Made by a program: the position numbers and the translations under genes
Assembly (NCBI GenBank): GCA_030062745.1
Contig: CP099849.1
Location: forward strand, 18,212,144 to 18,276,143
Source: Capitulum mitella
Lineage: Eukaryota; Arthropoda; Thecostraca; Pollicipedomorpha; Pollicipedidae
DNA: 64,000 nt
Reading direction: 5' to 3'
Shown here: positions 1-11,599 of the stretch, in pieces
Layout: every line of letters starts with the position of its first letter
Numbering within the stretch: the first letter of the stretch is position 1
Notes under the pieces: model-generated
The model's database searches: none
What the model saw: only the letters and a program-made list of their open reading frames with translations
Told to the model about the DNA's origin: nothing

Positions 1-1263
1 CAATGACCCCCGGCCAAACTGCTGAGTCTAATATTCCCTTTGATTTGTGACTGATTTGTACAACGATACAGTGTCTTCGGGTATACTGAAGGCCATTTAT
101 TAGTTGAATATATACATGACTGGGCACAACCGTGGTGTGGTCCTGGGTAATATAAACTAGCATAGTATGGTCTTCTTGGTAACCATAGTCACGTGCCTGA
201 ACCATGACCATAGCTAGCTTAATCATAGTTTTAAACCCAGCTGTCATTCTCAGATGGGGTGAAGCACTGTTACAGGCAAAAAATCAAATTAAGCACTACC
301 TGAAACAAGTTCGCGGCTCGGCGCCACTGACACAGGCGAGTTGCCTCACGCAGACACTTGCAGTTGCGCACAGTTAGTTCATGTACTGTTTGCGTATTTG
401 TTTCTTTCTTTGCTTGTTTGTGAGTTAGGTCACAGCCTCTTGGGCTCAGGTGTCCAAAGTCGTATGTCAAGTCATGTGTACCGCCAGGCGTCAGTCAGTC
501 GTCTGTTTTATTTCGTATACTGAAATGACACTCAATAATCGCATTGTTTGATGCGCTAAAATCGGTATCAGTTGGCGCGCTGCAGGTTTGAAATGGTAAC
601 CATGTGAGGCCTGCTTCATTAAGGATTTTTCTCCTTGGCCCCCGAATAAGAGCAGGTGCCATTCATCAGAGGAACATTCATTAATTTTCCGAAAATAATG
701 GACCAGTTGCGCTGTCATCGGTGGTCTGCTTCCTTTAGAACTGTGTTCTGTCATTTTGACAAGAAACTTTGATGAGAATAATCAAACGTAAAAAGTGCAC
801 ATAAAACCCAGCACTAAGGGTGAGGCGGTGCCTTATGTCCTTCAATGGAAGAACCGCCACTGCTTGTCCACGCTTATTATATTTTCGCACGCATCCGTCA
901 ATGGTTTCCAGAATCTGCGAGCCGGACGATAATGCGCGCTGTTGTGTCCACGGCAGTCGGATAGTTGGCGCAATCTTGGGCCCGGCGCGAGGCCGATATT
1001 TGGCTGGAGCCGTACTGTGGTGGCCCGGCCTGGGTCATCCCACCGCCACAGGGCAGGCCCGCGTGGCCGCGTGGTGTGCGCGGAGCGGCCGGGGATTGAT
1101 GAGTGCACCGCAGACTGAGGCGGTCGTGTCAAGAGCTGGAGACCGCAATGGCAGCGACATGAAGCCCGATGAGACGCACCAACACTGGCGTGACACCCGT
1201 GTCGCCCTCTGCGGATCCCCCGATCTCACGAGGCTCTCCTCTCGAGAGGGTGGACCGCAGAAC
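1..1263. other. Left flank, no recognised gene
   Basis: This stretch lies downstream (minus-strand sense) of the visible ODAD4 exons and is probably intronic. A GC-rich patch at about 900-1130 has overlapping open frames on both strands but no family resemblance. I see no further TPR exon. Confidence 0.5.
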
Positions 1264-1690
1264 ACTGACGATACTACATATCCATGGCTTAGGCTTTCGT
1301 CCCTCGGCTTTCCTGCTAGTAGAAATCCGAGCACTGATGGTGCTACGCATCCAAGGAGCCTCCTGCCAGGCAATCAAAACACAGAATACTGATGGCTACA
1401 CATCCACGGCTCGGCCGCTACACATCCGTAGCTCCCCTGCCAGGCGGGCGGAACACAGAGCACTGCTGGTGCTACACATCCGCGGCTCCCCTGCCAGGCG
1501 AGCAGAATGCAGAGCACTACTGGTGCTACACATCCGCGGCTCCCTTGCCAGGCGGGCAGAGCACAGAGCACTGCTGGTGCTACACATCCACGGCTCCCCT
1601 GCCAGGCGGGCGGAACACAGAGCACTGCTGGTGCTACACATCCGCGGCTCCCCTGCCAGGCGAGCAGAATGCAGAGCACCGCTGGCACCG
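1264..1690. repeat. 54-bp minisatellite
   Basis: Five well-matched 54-base units are marked by GAGCAC at 1458, 1512, 1566, 1620 and 1674. Each carries CTGGTGCTACACATCC and CCCTGCCAGGCG. More diverged copies extend back to about 1264. The unit is a multiple of three, so long repetitive open frames occur on both strands, and these are not treated as genes. The array abuts the poorly defined 3' end of ODAD4 exon 3. Confidence 0.93.
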
Positions 1691-1727
1691 CCCGTCAACG
1701 CCGCAGCTGCTCTCCAGGCGCGGCCTC

Positions 1728-1882
1728 TCAGGCGAGCTGGCGGCGTATCTCTGTCTCGCAGAGTCGCACCCCCGCGGCGAACCGCGGCTCGGCCGGCGAC
1801 CGGCGGCGGCCGCGGTGGTAGCGCAGCAACGCCAGCTCCAGCTCGCCGGCTCCCAGCATGGCGTCCGCCTCCAGCAGCCGCG
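1728..1882 (-). CDS. ODAD4: ODAD4/TTC25 homologue, exon 3 (TPR, 3' end uncertain)
   Basis: The acceptor gcccgcag|CG completes the split codon left by exon 2 (G|CG, Ala). The exon then reads RLLEADAMLGAGELELALLR and YHRGRRRSPAEPRF. The EAD-x-x-L-x-x-GE/DFE-x-AL-x-x-YHRG-x-x-x-x-P core is the most diagnostic ODAD4 stretch in the window, and it follows exon 2 without gap or insertion. The open frame runs into TGA at 1728-1730. I see no GT donor between about 1765 and that stop. The +1 frame continues with SPERPRLESS, which resembles the residues expected next. Either a one-base indel lies near 1735-1745 or the splice site is unconventional. A 54-bp minisatellite begins immediately beyond. The rest of the protein lies left of the window or was not recognised. 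Confidence 0.78.
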
Positions 1883-4800
1883 CTGCGGGCATAGGGCCGA
1901 CCCCGCTGCAGCTGTTCGTAAAAAGCTGACCCCAATGGATCTGTGGGCACGGAGCTGACCCCGGTGGAACTGTGAGCACGGAGCGGACACCGTTGGAGCT
2001 GTGGGGACATTCAGTGTAGGCTGCAACCAACAAATGTGCGACGGAGATTTCTGGTTCACTCCACATTTTTTGTGCATTACATTTGTGCAAGCCAACTGAG
2101 ATCATCCTAGTCGTGCATCGGGAGCTTTGAAAGGTCGACCGAGGTCACTGACATCAGCTGGCCTTGGACTGCCTGTTTTGACTTTGGGTCATTATAGATT
2201 TCCGAGTTTTGGTTCTGAGTTTCACATCAATTCTGCATACTTCGAGTCTTTTATGTTCAATATATGCCGTGCATAAAAGTTGATTTTTTGATTTTGTTTT
2301 ACACGTAGCGCAATCATCACTTCCATCTGCTTCTTCATTGGGTTGTCATTTCGTTTGCAACTATTCCAACATTCAGGGGATGACGTTATGACAAAAAAGC
2401 AAATCAACTCCCACTAGGTGACTTGGAATCTTCGGCACCTACAAACTGCGGTGCGCCAAAAATACATGTGAAACTCGGAAACAGTGCCCTAGAAAAGCTA
2501 TGAATGGTCCGTGGCCAACAGCTTATCCCAGGTCAATCGAGGTCAAGGATTTGGGTTGGCCTTCAAAAAAATCCGATGCAGGACTAAGATTGTCTTAGTT
2601 GGTTGAGAGGACTAAGAACATCCGGTGAACTCATTTCCGTAGAAATTTGACGAACGGTTATGTCAAATCAGGATGGCAGGGATCAACTGGTGGCGCGGTG
2701 TCATGACCAGAGGCTGAGCCGAGGAGGGGCCGGGGGGCCTGCCCCCCCCCCTTAGGCCCGTATGGTTTTCGCGAAAACCATTGCAAATCATCTTCCCGGC
2801 AGGCGGTTTTCGTATGATTTCAGTTTGCCCTGAGCTCCTCCCCCCTTAAGAAAATCCCGGCTGCGCCCTTGGTCATGACCTTTGACTTTTCTGGTCAAGC
2901 CATGTAAAACTAAGCTGATGTGTAGCAGGCACGAAGGACATTGTACACACCAAATTGTAGGAAAATCGGACAAACGAAAAGCATGAAATCAAGCATAATA
3001 CATCACATAGCTTATGGGCCTATTCCTCCAGCGCCGCTTGGAACCACTTAAGTCAAGATATCTGAAAAACTTCAATTTGTCCATATTTTTTTGCATTGCT
3101 TATTGCAGATACTTGGAGACATATAGTGCTACATTTTCGCAAAGATCACGTTGGGCAAACATAGTTAAAACCAAAAATGCTCCACGTGACCTAGTCACGT
3201 CAAAGGTCATCCTGAGATCACCGCAAAAAGCGAACTTACTTATGAAATCTGGAACATTTTTTCTTTCCAATGGCGCTGATCGCACCTTTCTGTGACAGCC
3301 TGTCACAAAGCTATCGGCATTTGAATTGTGTGACGTACGTAAAAATCGGAAACCTTTCATGACCTAAAGCTTTGACCTCAAAAGTCACCCAGGACTAAGA
3401 ATTTGTAGCTGACAATTTTGCGACAGATGCGACAGATGCGACAGATGCCATGAGCAGACCAAATATTATCAAAATCGAAAGGTGTCTGGTCAATGATTGT
3501 GCGATTTGACCTGGAACGACCAAGGTATGCTTTTGTAAGTATTGCATATTATGCCTATTGTGAATCAATACCAAAGCTCCAGGGCTTAGCTGTAGGCAGT
3601 GGCGTATCCAAGGGAGGGCGACGGGTGCGACCGCCCTTCTCACGGAGATCGACCAGGGACCCTGAGGCCGCCAGCGGCGCCGAGATGGTCAGGGGCCCTG
3701 GGATGGTCAGAGTTTCCGATACAATCAGGGGCCGTGAGACAGTCATGGGCCCTCAGGTGATCCGAGGCCCTGGAAATTTCGAAGGCCTCTAATGACTGCC
3801 AGGGATCCTGAGACGGTCGCAGGCGTCCCGAAACTGTCATGAGCATGAAGCAGCCGGGACCCTGGAATGACCAGGGGTCGGGGACGATTGGGACCATGAT
3901 GCCTCCGTGAGCTATGCGACGGTCAGAAGCCGTGATACAACCAGAAACCCTAAAACAGTTAGAGGCCAAGAGGCGATCAGAGGCCCCGGGAAAGGCAAAG
4001 GCCCAGGATGGTTGGGGCTCCGGTACAGTTATGAGTCCTGAGCCGGTCAATAGTCCTGGAAGGGTCATAGGTCTTAGGCGGTCGAGGGCCCCCGAAAGGT
4101 CAAGGGCCCAAGAATGGTCAACGGTCAACGACCCAAGAATGGTCAGGGATCTTGGGGCGGTCATGAGCCGTGATTCAGAGAGAAGCCCGGGATATTCGGA
4201 GGTTTTGGGATGGCATGGATCCTGTGATAGTAAAGACCCGATGACGATGGCGAGGACCTTGCTGCAGTCAGGGGCTCACGGATGGTCAACGGAATCGGGA
4301 ACGTCGTGAGTCCTGAGACAGGAGCCTATGACGACCAGGGGTCATCGGACAGAGGACAGTCATAATTCTGAACAGTCAGGGACCAGATTCCCTAAGACAG
4401 TCAGCAGGCTTGGGACGGCCAGGGATCTTCAGACGGGCAAGACCACTGGGACAGTTATGATCCCTAAGACAATCAGGGGTAGTCGAAAAAAAACGGATGG
4501 AGCTTACAATATCCAGCGCAAAGGCATGAAATCGAACCCGGTTCGCACTTCTCAAGTATCCTACCACTCAACATGTTTTGCGCGGGACGCATTTGTAATG
4601 CCACGGTAAAATAGCAGCATGCAAACTGCTTCATTTATTATCATTTTCGTTTTTTTTATAATGTCTAGGTGAGATGTGAGCCTGGTCCAACTGAGTGAAA
4701 GGCTCAGTTGTGGATGTGAAAACGAATAGTTGAAAATGATGTGGACGGAATCTGGGAAGTTTTCCAAATTCGGGTTGGATGGGGGTCCTAAATTTAAGTT

Positions 4801-5119
4801 TGCCAAGTCCTGAACCGAATCGTAGCTACGCTACTGGTTGAAGGGCATTTACTATGGATCGTTCTGCGGTAAAGATTGTGCCCTTCGGAAGTGGGCAAAA
4901 CTGGCGAACTCTTCGCATATGGGCACATATTCAGAATTCGTAAATTGAAATTTGACGAGCATGAAAAGTTACGAAGCACATTATTTAGATTTACTGCTTC
5001 CTCGTTATCTGTTATGCCAAAAACAAATAAACAAACGAACAATCAGACGAAACAAAAACAGTTCGAAGGTTTCAAAAAGACAATGTAAAAGGTGGAGAAC
5101 TGTTTGTTGATTTCATTAC
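1883..5119 (-). other. ODAD4 intron 2
   Basis: This is a 3.2 kb intron bounded by GTAATG and the acceptor gcccgcag. It contains the degenerate ~20-bp minisatellite at 3640-4485, a short (GCGACAGAT)3 tract at 3421-3450 and a C/G-rich stretch near 2730-2860. I see no further exon. Confidence 0.7.
3640..4485. repeat. Degenerate ~20-bp minisatellite (GGTCAGGGNCCCTG-like units)
   Basis: About 40 imperfect units follow a pattern such as 'gatggtcaggggccctggga', 'gacagtcatgggccctcagg' and 'gaatggtcagggatcttgg', with unit lengths of roughly 19-22 bases. It is open over long distances on both strands because of low complexity. It lies within ODAD4 intron 2. Confidence 0.85.
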
Positions 5120-5261
5120 CTCGGGAGCTGTCTGGTGCCTCTCGCTGAGCCCAAAGGGCGTCTTCCTGCGCCTTAGCGAATTCTCTCAGCTTGATGAAAG
5201 ATTCGGCACGTCCAAGTCTGGCTCTAACTTCCCCCGATGTTGGAGGCAGTTTCATGAGACA
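5120..5261 (-). CDS. ODAD4: ODAD4/TTC25 homologue, exon 2 (TPR)
   Basis: This is a 142-base internal exon. The acceptor is a pyrimidine-rich gtattttag|TGT and the donor is CGAG|GTAATG. It enters in phase 0 and leaves in phase 1. It encodes CLMKLPPTSGEV then RARLGRAESFIKLREFAKA and QEDALWAQREAPDSSR. Read straight on from exon 1, the second helix of TPR1 (QYSVQLFTK-CLMKLPP) and all of TPR2 (AESFIKLREFAKAQEDA) have the expected spacing of small and aromatic residues. The order and lengths follow the N-terminal TPR region of ODAD4 with no gap that I can see. The match rests on remembered family features, not a search. Confidence 0.85.
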
Positions 5262-6255
5262 CTAAAATACAGCAGTCAAGTACGGAGGTTGTCACATGTG
5301 CTGCATGTACAGTGGTCATGCGCTAGAATGGGTTAATGAAATGATGCCGCAAATAAATCTGTTTTTGGCTTTGCCTGAGAAATCACAGTTTGATACGAAT
5401 CACGTCTGTTATCTGAAATGAATAGGACCTACGCCTCTGCTCTGCTAACCTAGTCTGTTTAAACCCGCTTTAATTTCTTTTTAGCGAAGACTTCAACACC
5501 GCAGATGACGATTCAAACTGCATGATTGACGTAAGTTATTCCGTCATACAATATCGGTGTACTAACTCACAGAAATTTTGGCACTAAGAAAAACAGTGCT
5601 GAACTCAATGCACTGATGCACTGTACATTCTTAAATTCCAATCGTCACTAACAAGCAAACGAGAGCATGGTGTGTATCTTACTAGATAGTTCGAGAGTTT
5701 GCGCAGTCATCTTGTCAATGTCGTTTCCTTTCCCGTCGAGAAAGAAACAACGTTTAGTCTCGTGTAGGTGAATTTCGAGGTTCGCTGCACGTCACGTGCC
5801 TTTATTTTCCTATTCCTGAAACTTTTCGTTCTCCTGAATTGCTTTGCATTCCTCGGAGGGTGAGATAGGGCCTTGTCTCAGATGACTTGCACTGGTAAAA
5901 GTGGCAAAACGAATAGCCAAGCAAGCCCTAGCGCAAAAACATTTCCCGAAACGGTTAGATGCCGTTATGTTGCCACAAATCGTACCCACTATAGCAAATC
6001 TTTCCTGGTATAACGAGAATTGCGCTGTATGTGCAATCACGGCTTATGCTTGCGAGATAACGATGTCTGTACTTTATTTGGTAAAGTAACGTTATGTGTC
6101 GTCCACTTTAAACGTGCTTATAAGCTGTTTTATGTCTGATTGCTCCGAAAGGTACGGGCGCCTGTTGATTTTTGTCTAAGCACTTAGAATACGACAATAA
6201 ATTCCAGTAATTACTTGCTCGAAGCTTCCTTGACAAAATTATTATTGTGTCGTAC
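5262..6255 (-). other. ODAD4 intron 1
   Basis: This intron lies between the phase-0 donor GTACGA at 6255 and the acceptor gtattttag ending at 5262. It is AT-rich and about 1 kb long. I see no exon or recognisable repeat in it. Confidence 0.75.
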
Positions 6256-6927
6256 CTTCGTGAAAAGTTGTACAGAATACTGGCAGAGCCCCTTTGTGAG
6301 CGCTCTTTCGGCCTCGGAGGCCAGCGTCCTCCAGTTGGCATCCTCCGGGACCAGCAGCGTGGTGTCCAGCCAGCGCTTCTGCAGGGTGATCTTGATGTCG
6401 CGTGTGGTGGTGACGGCCGCCGCCCGGTCCTGGTCGACGAACCCGGAACTCCGCGCCTGGCGTCGCGGCCTCCTGAGCGCCTGGGCGCTTCGCGCCGCCC
6501 TCTTCCCCCTGGGCTTTGCCGGCTCTGCCGACTCCCGCGGTCGCCGCTCGAGCTCGTGCCAGGAGGCCGGCGGCCAGTAGCGCAGGGCGGCGGCGGCTGC
6601 GGCGCCGCGGCCGTCGCCTCGCCGCGGCGGCGCCCGCTTCAGCCGCTCCAGCCGCTCGTCGTCGCTGTCGTCGTCCAGGCTGGCCGTCGCGCCGACGAAG
6701 CTGCGCAGCAGCTCGTGCTGGTGGCCGCCGCCGAGCAGCCGGAGCCCAGCCAGGCTGCGCACGGTGGCGCTGAGCCGGTGTCCACCGAGAGCGGGCCGGC
6801 CGGCCGGCGGCGGCTCCGCGCCAGCGCTCCACTCGGCCGGCTCCGCGCCGCGGTCGTCCTCTTCCTCCGGTGGTTCGTCCTCCGGCTCGGAGAGGCCGGA
6901 CGGCGGCCGCCCGAGCCACAGCGCCAT
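6256..6927 (-). CDS. ODAD4: ODAD4/TTC25 homologue, exon 1 (N-terminal extension and first half of a TPR)
   Basis: This is the first coding exon of a minus-strand gene. It has 224 codons from an ATG at 6927 and ends at an AAG|GTACGA donor in phase 0. Residues 1 to about 190 are low-complexity (acidic EPEDEPPEEEDD, an Ala run, many Arg/Pro). Residues about 197-224 (EDANWRTLASEAERALTKG...LFTK) begin a TPR-like helix pair that is completed by exon 2. Joined to exons 2 and 3 it gives a TPR array matching the N-terminus of ODAD4 (TTC25), as I know that family. ODAD4 is a subunit of the complex that docks outer dynein arms on ciliary doublet microtubules. In vertebrate ODAD4 the TPRs start within about 15 residues of the N-terminus, so this long extension is unusual. 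The start is the first ATG of the open frame. A later start after the low-complexity part cannot be excluded, but no obvious one is present. The exon lies in a strong GC-rich island. Confidence 0.82.
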
Positions 6928-7130
6928 CCCTCACGTCCGGCCGGGCCGGCGCCGCGCCGCCCTCTCCGGCGGCGTGTCGGCCGCGCCGCGGGCCGGTCGC
7001 CGCGGCTCGATTCGTGCCAAACGCCGGCGTCTCCAGCCGGCCCAGAAAGGCCTAATGTCCCCATCCGAGTCCGTCACGCAGCCGGGCGTATTGATCGGTA
7101 AACATCCAGAGGCCTGGTCTCGGTGGAGTG
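6928..7130 (-). promoter_or_regulatory. GC-rich upstream region of ODAD4
   Basis: The very GC-rich, CpG-dense tract starting in exon 1 continues about 150-200 bases upstream of the ATG and then stops abruptly near 7080-7130. No TATA box is evident. A CpG-type promoter or 5' UTR is the simplest inference. Open frames on the plus strand here are by-products of base composition. Confidence 0.4.
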
Positions 7131-9540
7131 ATGGTCCATTTTGCGTCGGATGAACCAGCGGCAACGGACTCTGCGCCAAATACATGGAAACAAATTAAGT
7201 CTCAGGCGTTATGTTTGCCAATGTCATCATGCTTGAACATTCGCTAATGCCTACGATGAATGTTAGCAGCGACCTATGGCATAATGAGCCTCTCTCCCTT
7301 CTCCTCCCATATCGGCAGAGCTACTAATTGAGTGAAGAAATTGCGATGAGGACATCAAACGCAAGGGTAAGTGAGCTCATAAACTAGTAAGGCAGTCATA
7401 TTAAGTTCACTGGATGCATTAGCATTATTTTAGAGTCTCTGTCCTTCCTTTAGGTCGTCCTTGTCAAGCACTTGCTGATGGTATGTCGACGTTCACTATG
7501 ACATGTGTTCGCCTGAGCTGCCTGTAAGTGCCATAAGGGCTTTCAGGGTGTCATAAAGCGTGAATTCCCGCGCTCCAAGACAACGTTTTCATGGCTTCCC
7601 CGGAAATATAGCGTTGAGAGGAATCCCTAGAAAATCCAAGATCCTGAGAATAGGAGTCGGTGAAAGCTTTGGATCGATCTTTTGTGCGTTAACGCCAGAA
7701 TCACATCAAAGGCCCCTGAAGCGCTTCTCGGGACGTAAAATTTAGACCTCTCTGAAACTAACGCCTGTATAAAAATTGGCCATCCTGCCTTCAAAATATT
7801 ACTGAATCTTGACCCGTAGGAGACAGAACCCGCAGAAAACCCATAGAGTGCTGAAATGGCTATTGGATATGAATGACAGATGTACGAAATGGCCCTGGAA
7901 CTAATGCTTTCAGAAAAACCGGTACGGAAAGTATCCTAGGGCTATGGCCGGAAAATGGAAGCTGGTAAAACTACTAAAGCAAGCACAATTAGGGCCTTCA
8001 TAAAGCTGGACAGTCCAGACGACAACGTAAAGGGATTATGCAATGGTTCAAAAGGGGTCTCCGTTGAGACCTCCAAATAGTGGTCCTGAGAGCCGTATCT
8101 TAAAGGATTTACGTCTCGAAGGAGGATCTGTAGGAGCCCTTAACCAAGGGAACATTTACTTGAAACTAAGTCTGCAGACATAAATATTAAACGGCAGAGG
8201 TACAGATCACTTTCACATTGGATCACACCGCATAGCCAGCAAAAGGTAAATAAATAAAAAGACAGAGCAGTCGCTAAAAATAATACCGGTGCCGAAGTCG
8301 CTATGTGTTGGAGCAGTCGTGAGGCAAATATAGGTGCGAGAGCCAGCATGGTCAAAAAGTTCAAGAAATCGAGGTAGGTATTCATGGCGGGAACTGGGAA
8401 GATGTGCCATCAAGACCACTTTGAAAGAATCATGACATAGGCCAATAAAACGCCGTGTTCTTCGGAAAAAGGTGCCCATGTCACAATGTCTAAGCACTTT
8501 CCTTTGACAACGAAGACTGTCCTGGTCTTCGATTGTCCGTGGCACGTTCAACCCCATTCCCTGGGGGGGAGGGGGGGGGGCAGATTCCGTCCTCCAGATT
8601 GCTTTTTGCTTGCTAGCCCTGAACCGTTGGCCACAACGCCACAAAAATTCGTGGCATTTCATTAAGTTGATGTACACGTGTATATCAGCTTATGTATAAA
8701 ACCTATGATGTACACGAGCTATGTCGAAGTTTCAGAAAGATCGGTTGTGCTGAGGCGGTTCCAGGCCCTCGTCTTTGGAAGGCAAACTGCTGTGCTTGAA
8801 GGGTAAACACAAGGTTCTGTGGCGCTTTTCCGTTGTACTTTGCGGTAAAATAAAGATCGCAGATTCATGCATGTAGTCATATACATCAGACACCCTGGAT
8901 ATGCACGCAAATGTTCTGGCAGAGGTGCACTCAGTTACGGCAAAATGGGGGAGCACACTGGTGCATTAGGATATAATCTAGGATGGCCCTAACATCACGT
9001 CGTTACGAGATCACGTGATGCCAGGGTCATTTAACATACGCCATTATGACATGACCTAGGATGACCGTGAAACAACAATTTTCTGAAATAAGTTACCTTG
9101 GTTATTCACTTGAAGCTACAGAAACTTTCAGCTCTCTGTCTGCATGGGTTCGACTATTATCGCAGAAAACCCGAAGGGGGCCACCCCCCTCTAGTAACTA
9201 GCAGGTTAAAGAAAACTGCCAGGTCGTCGGAAAGACAGTCAACGTGCCAGGGTCATCTCTCCGACGATCACGATCAATATCAAATCAAATTAATGTTGCC
9301 AAATAAATCGACAGGCCACAGTCGAGCAGCACCGGCACCAGGGCGCAGCCCGGCTGTACAATGCCGACTTGCCTCTGCGTGGCATTGACGTACAGACGAC
9401 CACAATGGACGGTCGTCCATTCGTGCATGTCAGCCAATCCCCATTTCACCGAGTCGGTAATATACGGCGGCGTGGCCACACATGCACGCACACCTCCGTC
9501 CCTGGCGGCGCACACAACCTCGAGCGGAAACCAAGTACCC
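7131..9540. other. Intergenic, no recognised gene
   Basis: No convincing exon was seen. An open minus-strand frame at 8213-8677 (154 codons) has an incidental poly-Pro run from the G tract at 8560-8580 and no recognisable domain. Confidence 0.5.
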
Positions 9541-10590
9541 TTAAAGTGATGGGGGAAGGTGTGAGTTTGGCCCCCCAGTGTTTTTTTTTCAATGAGAACT
9601 CAAGAACGAATAAAGCCGGGACAATGAAATTTCGTCCACCCTCCTATAACTAAATGGCTCGTCGTTTGATGTCCAGTTTTTCTAGTCTAGCTCTAAAGGT
9701 CAATGAGCTCGGCCAGGTCAAGGTCAGTTCAGCCATTCGTGAAAAGACGAAAAATAGGGCAAACTGTAAACGACGGCCAAAATCGACTTTTTAAAATAAA
9801 TATGAACACTTTTAGTGAAGATATAGGTGTATGTACAGGTAAGAATGTAAAAATAGTTTGGACGACACGAGAACGGGTCATCAGGTCAGGTCAACTTCAA
9901 AGATAAAAAACTCTCAGATAAAAGATACTGAAGCTCGAAAAATTTATCCGAAGATAAAAGCTGTAAATCAGTCGACTCACCACAATGCATTCTAAACGTC
10001 TACAAGGTGTGAATTCAGTATCAGGTCACATCAGGTCAGGACAGAAGAAAATGTGAGCTTCGGTACATAGTTCGCTTGATATCAAAGTCAACTTGTGCGT
10101 AATTCGGTGACTTAAAGGGAATAAATCTAACCCTTATCACCACGAACCGTAACCGAAGGTCGCCGAAAATGGCCTTGATGTGTTCCAAGGTCAAAGGTCA
10201 GGTTTGGATTAGATCAGGTCACCAGTATAGCTCGTGATAAGTAGGACGAAATTGGGCTTCTTATGTGGGATACAGTCAGTTCCGCACAAATATTTTCCTG
10301 CTTTGGGACGTTACCATCTTGTCTTCGATATAAGTCGACAACATAAGCCGCATTATTCGGAAGAGCAATTTTGTACTTTGTGAAGACTTCATCTCAGTGC
10401 GGGCCTTTCGCTCAAAAGAAAGTCAAATTCCAACCCTTCTCTGAACAGCATCTCTGTGCCTCATGGCAGGATCATGTTGCCTGGTGCGTGAACGCTGCGC
10501 TCAATAGCAGTGTCAAGTTTGGACGACCGCCCGTCCCTCTGCCAAAGGTCTCATGCTTTCAGTACTAGCTGATCTTGTGTCGCAGTGAGC
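9541..10590. repeat. AGGTCA-rich repeat-derived sequence
   Basis: The segment starts with a G/C-run motif (gtttggccccccag) like those at the ends of the elements at 39267 and 42449. It then carries many AGGTCA or GGTCAGGTCA words (9707-9725, 9880-9895, 10020-10040, 10190-10220). It is probably a decayed member of the dispersed repeats described elsewhere in the window. Boundaries are uncertain. Confidence 0.45.
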
Positions 10591-10602
10591 GGCAACTTAC
10601 GA

Positions 10603-10898
10603 CTCTCGCCGGCCGAGGCGGCTAGGCTGGTAGAATCACCCCAAGACGAAGAATTGGGAGGGGGGGAAGTGAATTGGAAGACAATGACCACGAGGCAGTA
10701 GAGAGCGGGGAGAGCGACGCATCTGAAGAACAGATTGCAGACAGAGATGCTGACGATGAGGTCACTAGTACGAAAGAAGAACGGGCAAAAGACCAGATCT
10801 CGGCCTCACAGCGGAAGATCGTCGACGCAGATCTTGTTGACTTTGAACAGGACAACCAGACTTTTATCGCCAGGGCAGGGGCGGTGGAACCTGTGTGA
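10603..10898 (+). pseudogene. Acidic open-frame fragment broken at a G run
   Basis: Two adjoining frames read as one acidic, hydrophilic peptide if the run of eight G at about 10660 is a frameshift. The first is LSPAEAARLVESPQDEELGG. The second is SELEDNDHEAVESGESDASE, continuing to AGAVEPV and a stop at 10898. There is no ATG at the start, and a possible acceptor (ttgtgtcgcag) lies at about 10584. Acidic N-termini like this occur in some transposases, but nothing catalytic is visible. The family is unknown. Confidence 0.35.
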
Positions 10899-11599
10899 AG
10901 ATGGGGGGGGGGGGGCAAACGCGATTTTTGCCTCGTTTCTTCCCATGCAATGCCACTGGGTTAGTGTTCAATGTTTTCCAAAGTTGGCCATTGTTGCATC
11001 TATATGGATGTTTAAAAAGAAAAGTGATTAAGACGTGATGGCAGCGGAAAGTGCACAGCGGAGAGTGCGCCACTGCAGACAAACGGCTTCCGTACCTTGT
11101 TAAACTTGATGAAATTCGGTGCTAAAAGAATGGCGTGTAGCTCGGATATGCAAATGAAATATTGCCTTATCACATTAGTTGTATGTCACAAGCATCACAG
11201 ATCATTGCGTTTGCCGGGCGATCACCATCTTCGGATACATTAGGAAAGATGGGACAGTACTCACGATGTTTGGGCTTGAAATTGTTAAAAAGTTTTTCCG
11301 TGTGTTGTGGTGAACGTAGATCTTTGCTTTCTTGCATTAGCTTCATAACCTACCTTTTAGCCAGCTGTCATGGCACCCGTGGTGCCAAGGTCATGGCTGG
11401 TAAACGAACGATGTGCGGCTTGTTAACATGGATGGTTTAAGAAAAAAATTCTGATGCATGATGCTATAGGAAGACCAGTTCGCCTCTCTATTGGCCCGAC
11501 ATAGTTTTGCTGTATGCTGGTTATTATTTGAAAACAAATCTTGACGGGATGATCGGTAAAGTCCATTTTAAAACATTATCTCATAGTGAGCTCAGCTCT

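Noticed and set aside
1169..2010. Long repetitive frames on both strands
   Set aside because: They are produced by a 54-bp minisatellite whose length is a multiple of three.
3640..4309. Arg/Ser-rich frames of 174 and 131 codons
   Set aside because: They are translations of the degenerate ~20-bp minisatellite inside an intron.
6247..7101. 284-codon plus-strand frame
   Set aside because: It is antisense to the ODAD4 first exon. It is open only because of high GC and has no domain.
8213..8677. 154-codon minus-strand frame with PPPPP
   Set aside because: The proline run comes from a G homopolymer. The rest is not recognisable as a domain.
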